Assembly (NCBI GenBank): GCA_019428955.1
Contig: JAHYJF010000223.1
Location: 1 to 5,775 of the forward strand
Reading direction: 5' to 3'
Length of the DNA: 5,775 bases
DNA from: Burkholderiaceae bacterium
GTDB lineage: Bacteria; Pseudomonadota; Gammaproteobacteria; Burkholderiales; Burkholderiaceae_E
Shown one piece after another: positions 5,728-5,775 of this stretch; position 1 is the stretch's first letter; every line of letters starts with the position of its first letter. The position numbers and the translations under genes are program-made. The notes beneath the pieces were generated by a model, which was not told the DNA's origin, made no database searches, and was given only the letters and a program-made list of their open reading frames with translations.

Positions 5728-5775
5728 TCAGGCAGCGGTGTTCCCGCCGTCCTGGTTGCCGCCCCCTCCCTTGGG
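5728..5775 (-). CDS. Possible C-terminal tail of an upstream gene (RluB-like?)
   Basis: A frame open from the window edge encodes PKGGGGNQDGGNTAA and ends in TGA at 5728-5730. Only 15 residues are visible, too few to identify by motif. The glycine- and asparagine-rich composition resembles the long disordered tails of the betaproteobacterial 23S rRNA pseudouridine synthase RluB, whose gene often precedes rimP in Burkholderiales. That link is inference from context and composition. Another frame on the same strand is also open from the edge, down to a TAA near 5656, so this frame is not proven to be coding. The following 5660-5727 stretch holds only the promoter region. Confidence 0.35.
   Translation of the reverse strand, partial: PKGGGGNQDGGNTAA

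Overview
This window carries one conserved housekeeping operon, read entirely on the minus strand, so transcription runs from high to low coordinates. The order is rimP - nusA - infB - rbfA - truB. The genes encode a 30S maturation factor, a transcription elongation/termination factor, translation initiation factor IF2, a second 30S maturation factor and the start of a tRNA pseudouridine-55 synthase. The sequence is GC-rich. The gene order is the usual proteobacterial one. The NusA and IF2 sequences read most like Betaproteobacteria of the Burkholderiales/Rhodocyclales type: NusA opens with MSREVLLLVDALGREKNV, and the IF2 N-terminus has KRKLTLTRK followed by TGKARTIQVEVRKKR. This assignment rests on recognition, not on a database search.

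Layout from upstream to downstream. At 5728-5775 (minus) a glycine/asparagine-rich reading frame ends; it may be the tail of an upstream gene, possibly the pseudouridine synthase RluB. At about 5654-5682 there is a promoter-like site with a perfect TATAAT -10 box. About 170 bases of GC-rich, hairpin-rich leader follow. They contain a textbook intrinsic terminator (5507-5531) only about 30 bases before the rimP start. rimP (4959-5474) most likely begins at a TTG codon behind a strong GGGGAGG Shine-Dalgarno sequence. nusA (3465-4949) follows after 9 bases, infB (586-3426) after 38 bases, rbfA (74-496) after 89 bases. truB (from 77, running off the window) overlaps rbfA by four bases.

The genes share a theme of building and starting up the translation and transcription machinery. 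RimP and RbfA mature the 30S subunit, IF2 places initiator tRNA on it, TruB modifies tRNA, and NusA controls RNA polymerase pausing, termination and antitermination. All coding regions are full length with intact signature motifs; I see no frameshift, insertion sequence, CRISPR array or sign of horizontal transfer. The region most worth a second look is the rimP leader. The terminator there suggests the operon is controlled by premature termination, and NusA, encoded just downstream, is a protein that could act on such a site. No previously undescribed multi-gene system is visible.
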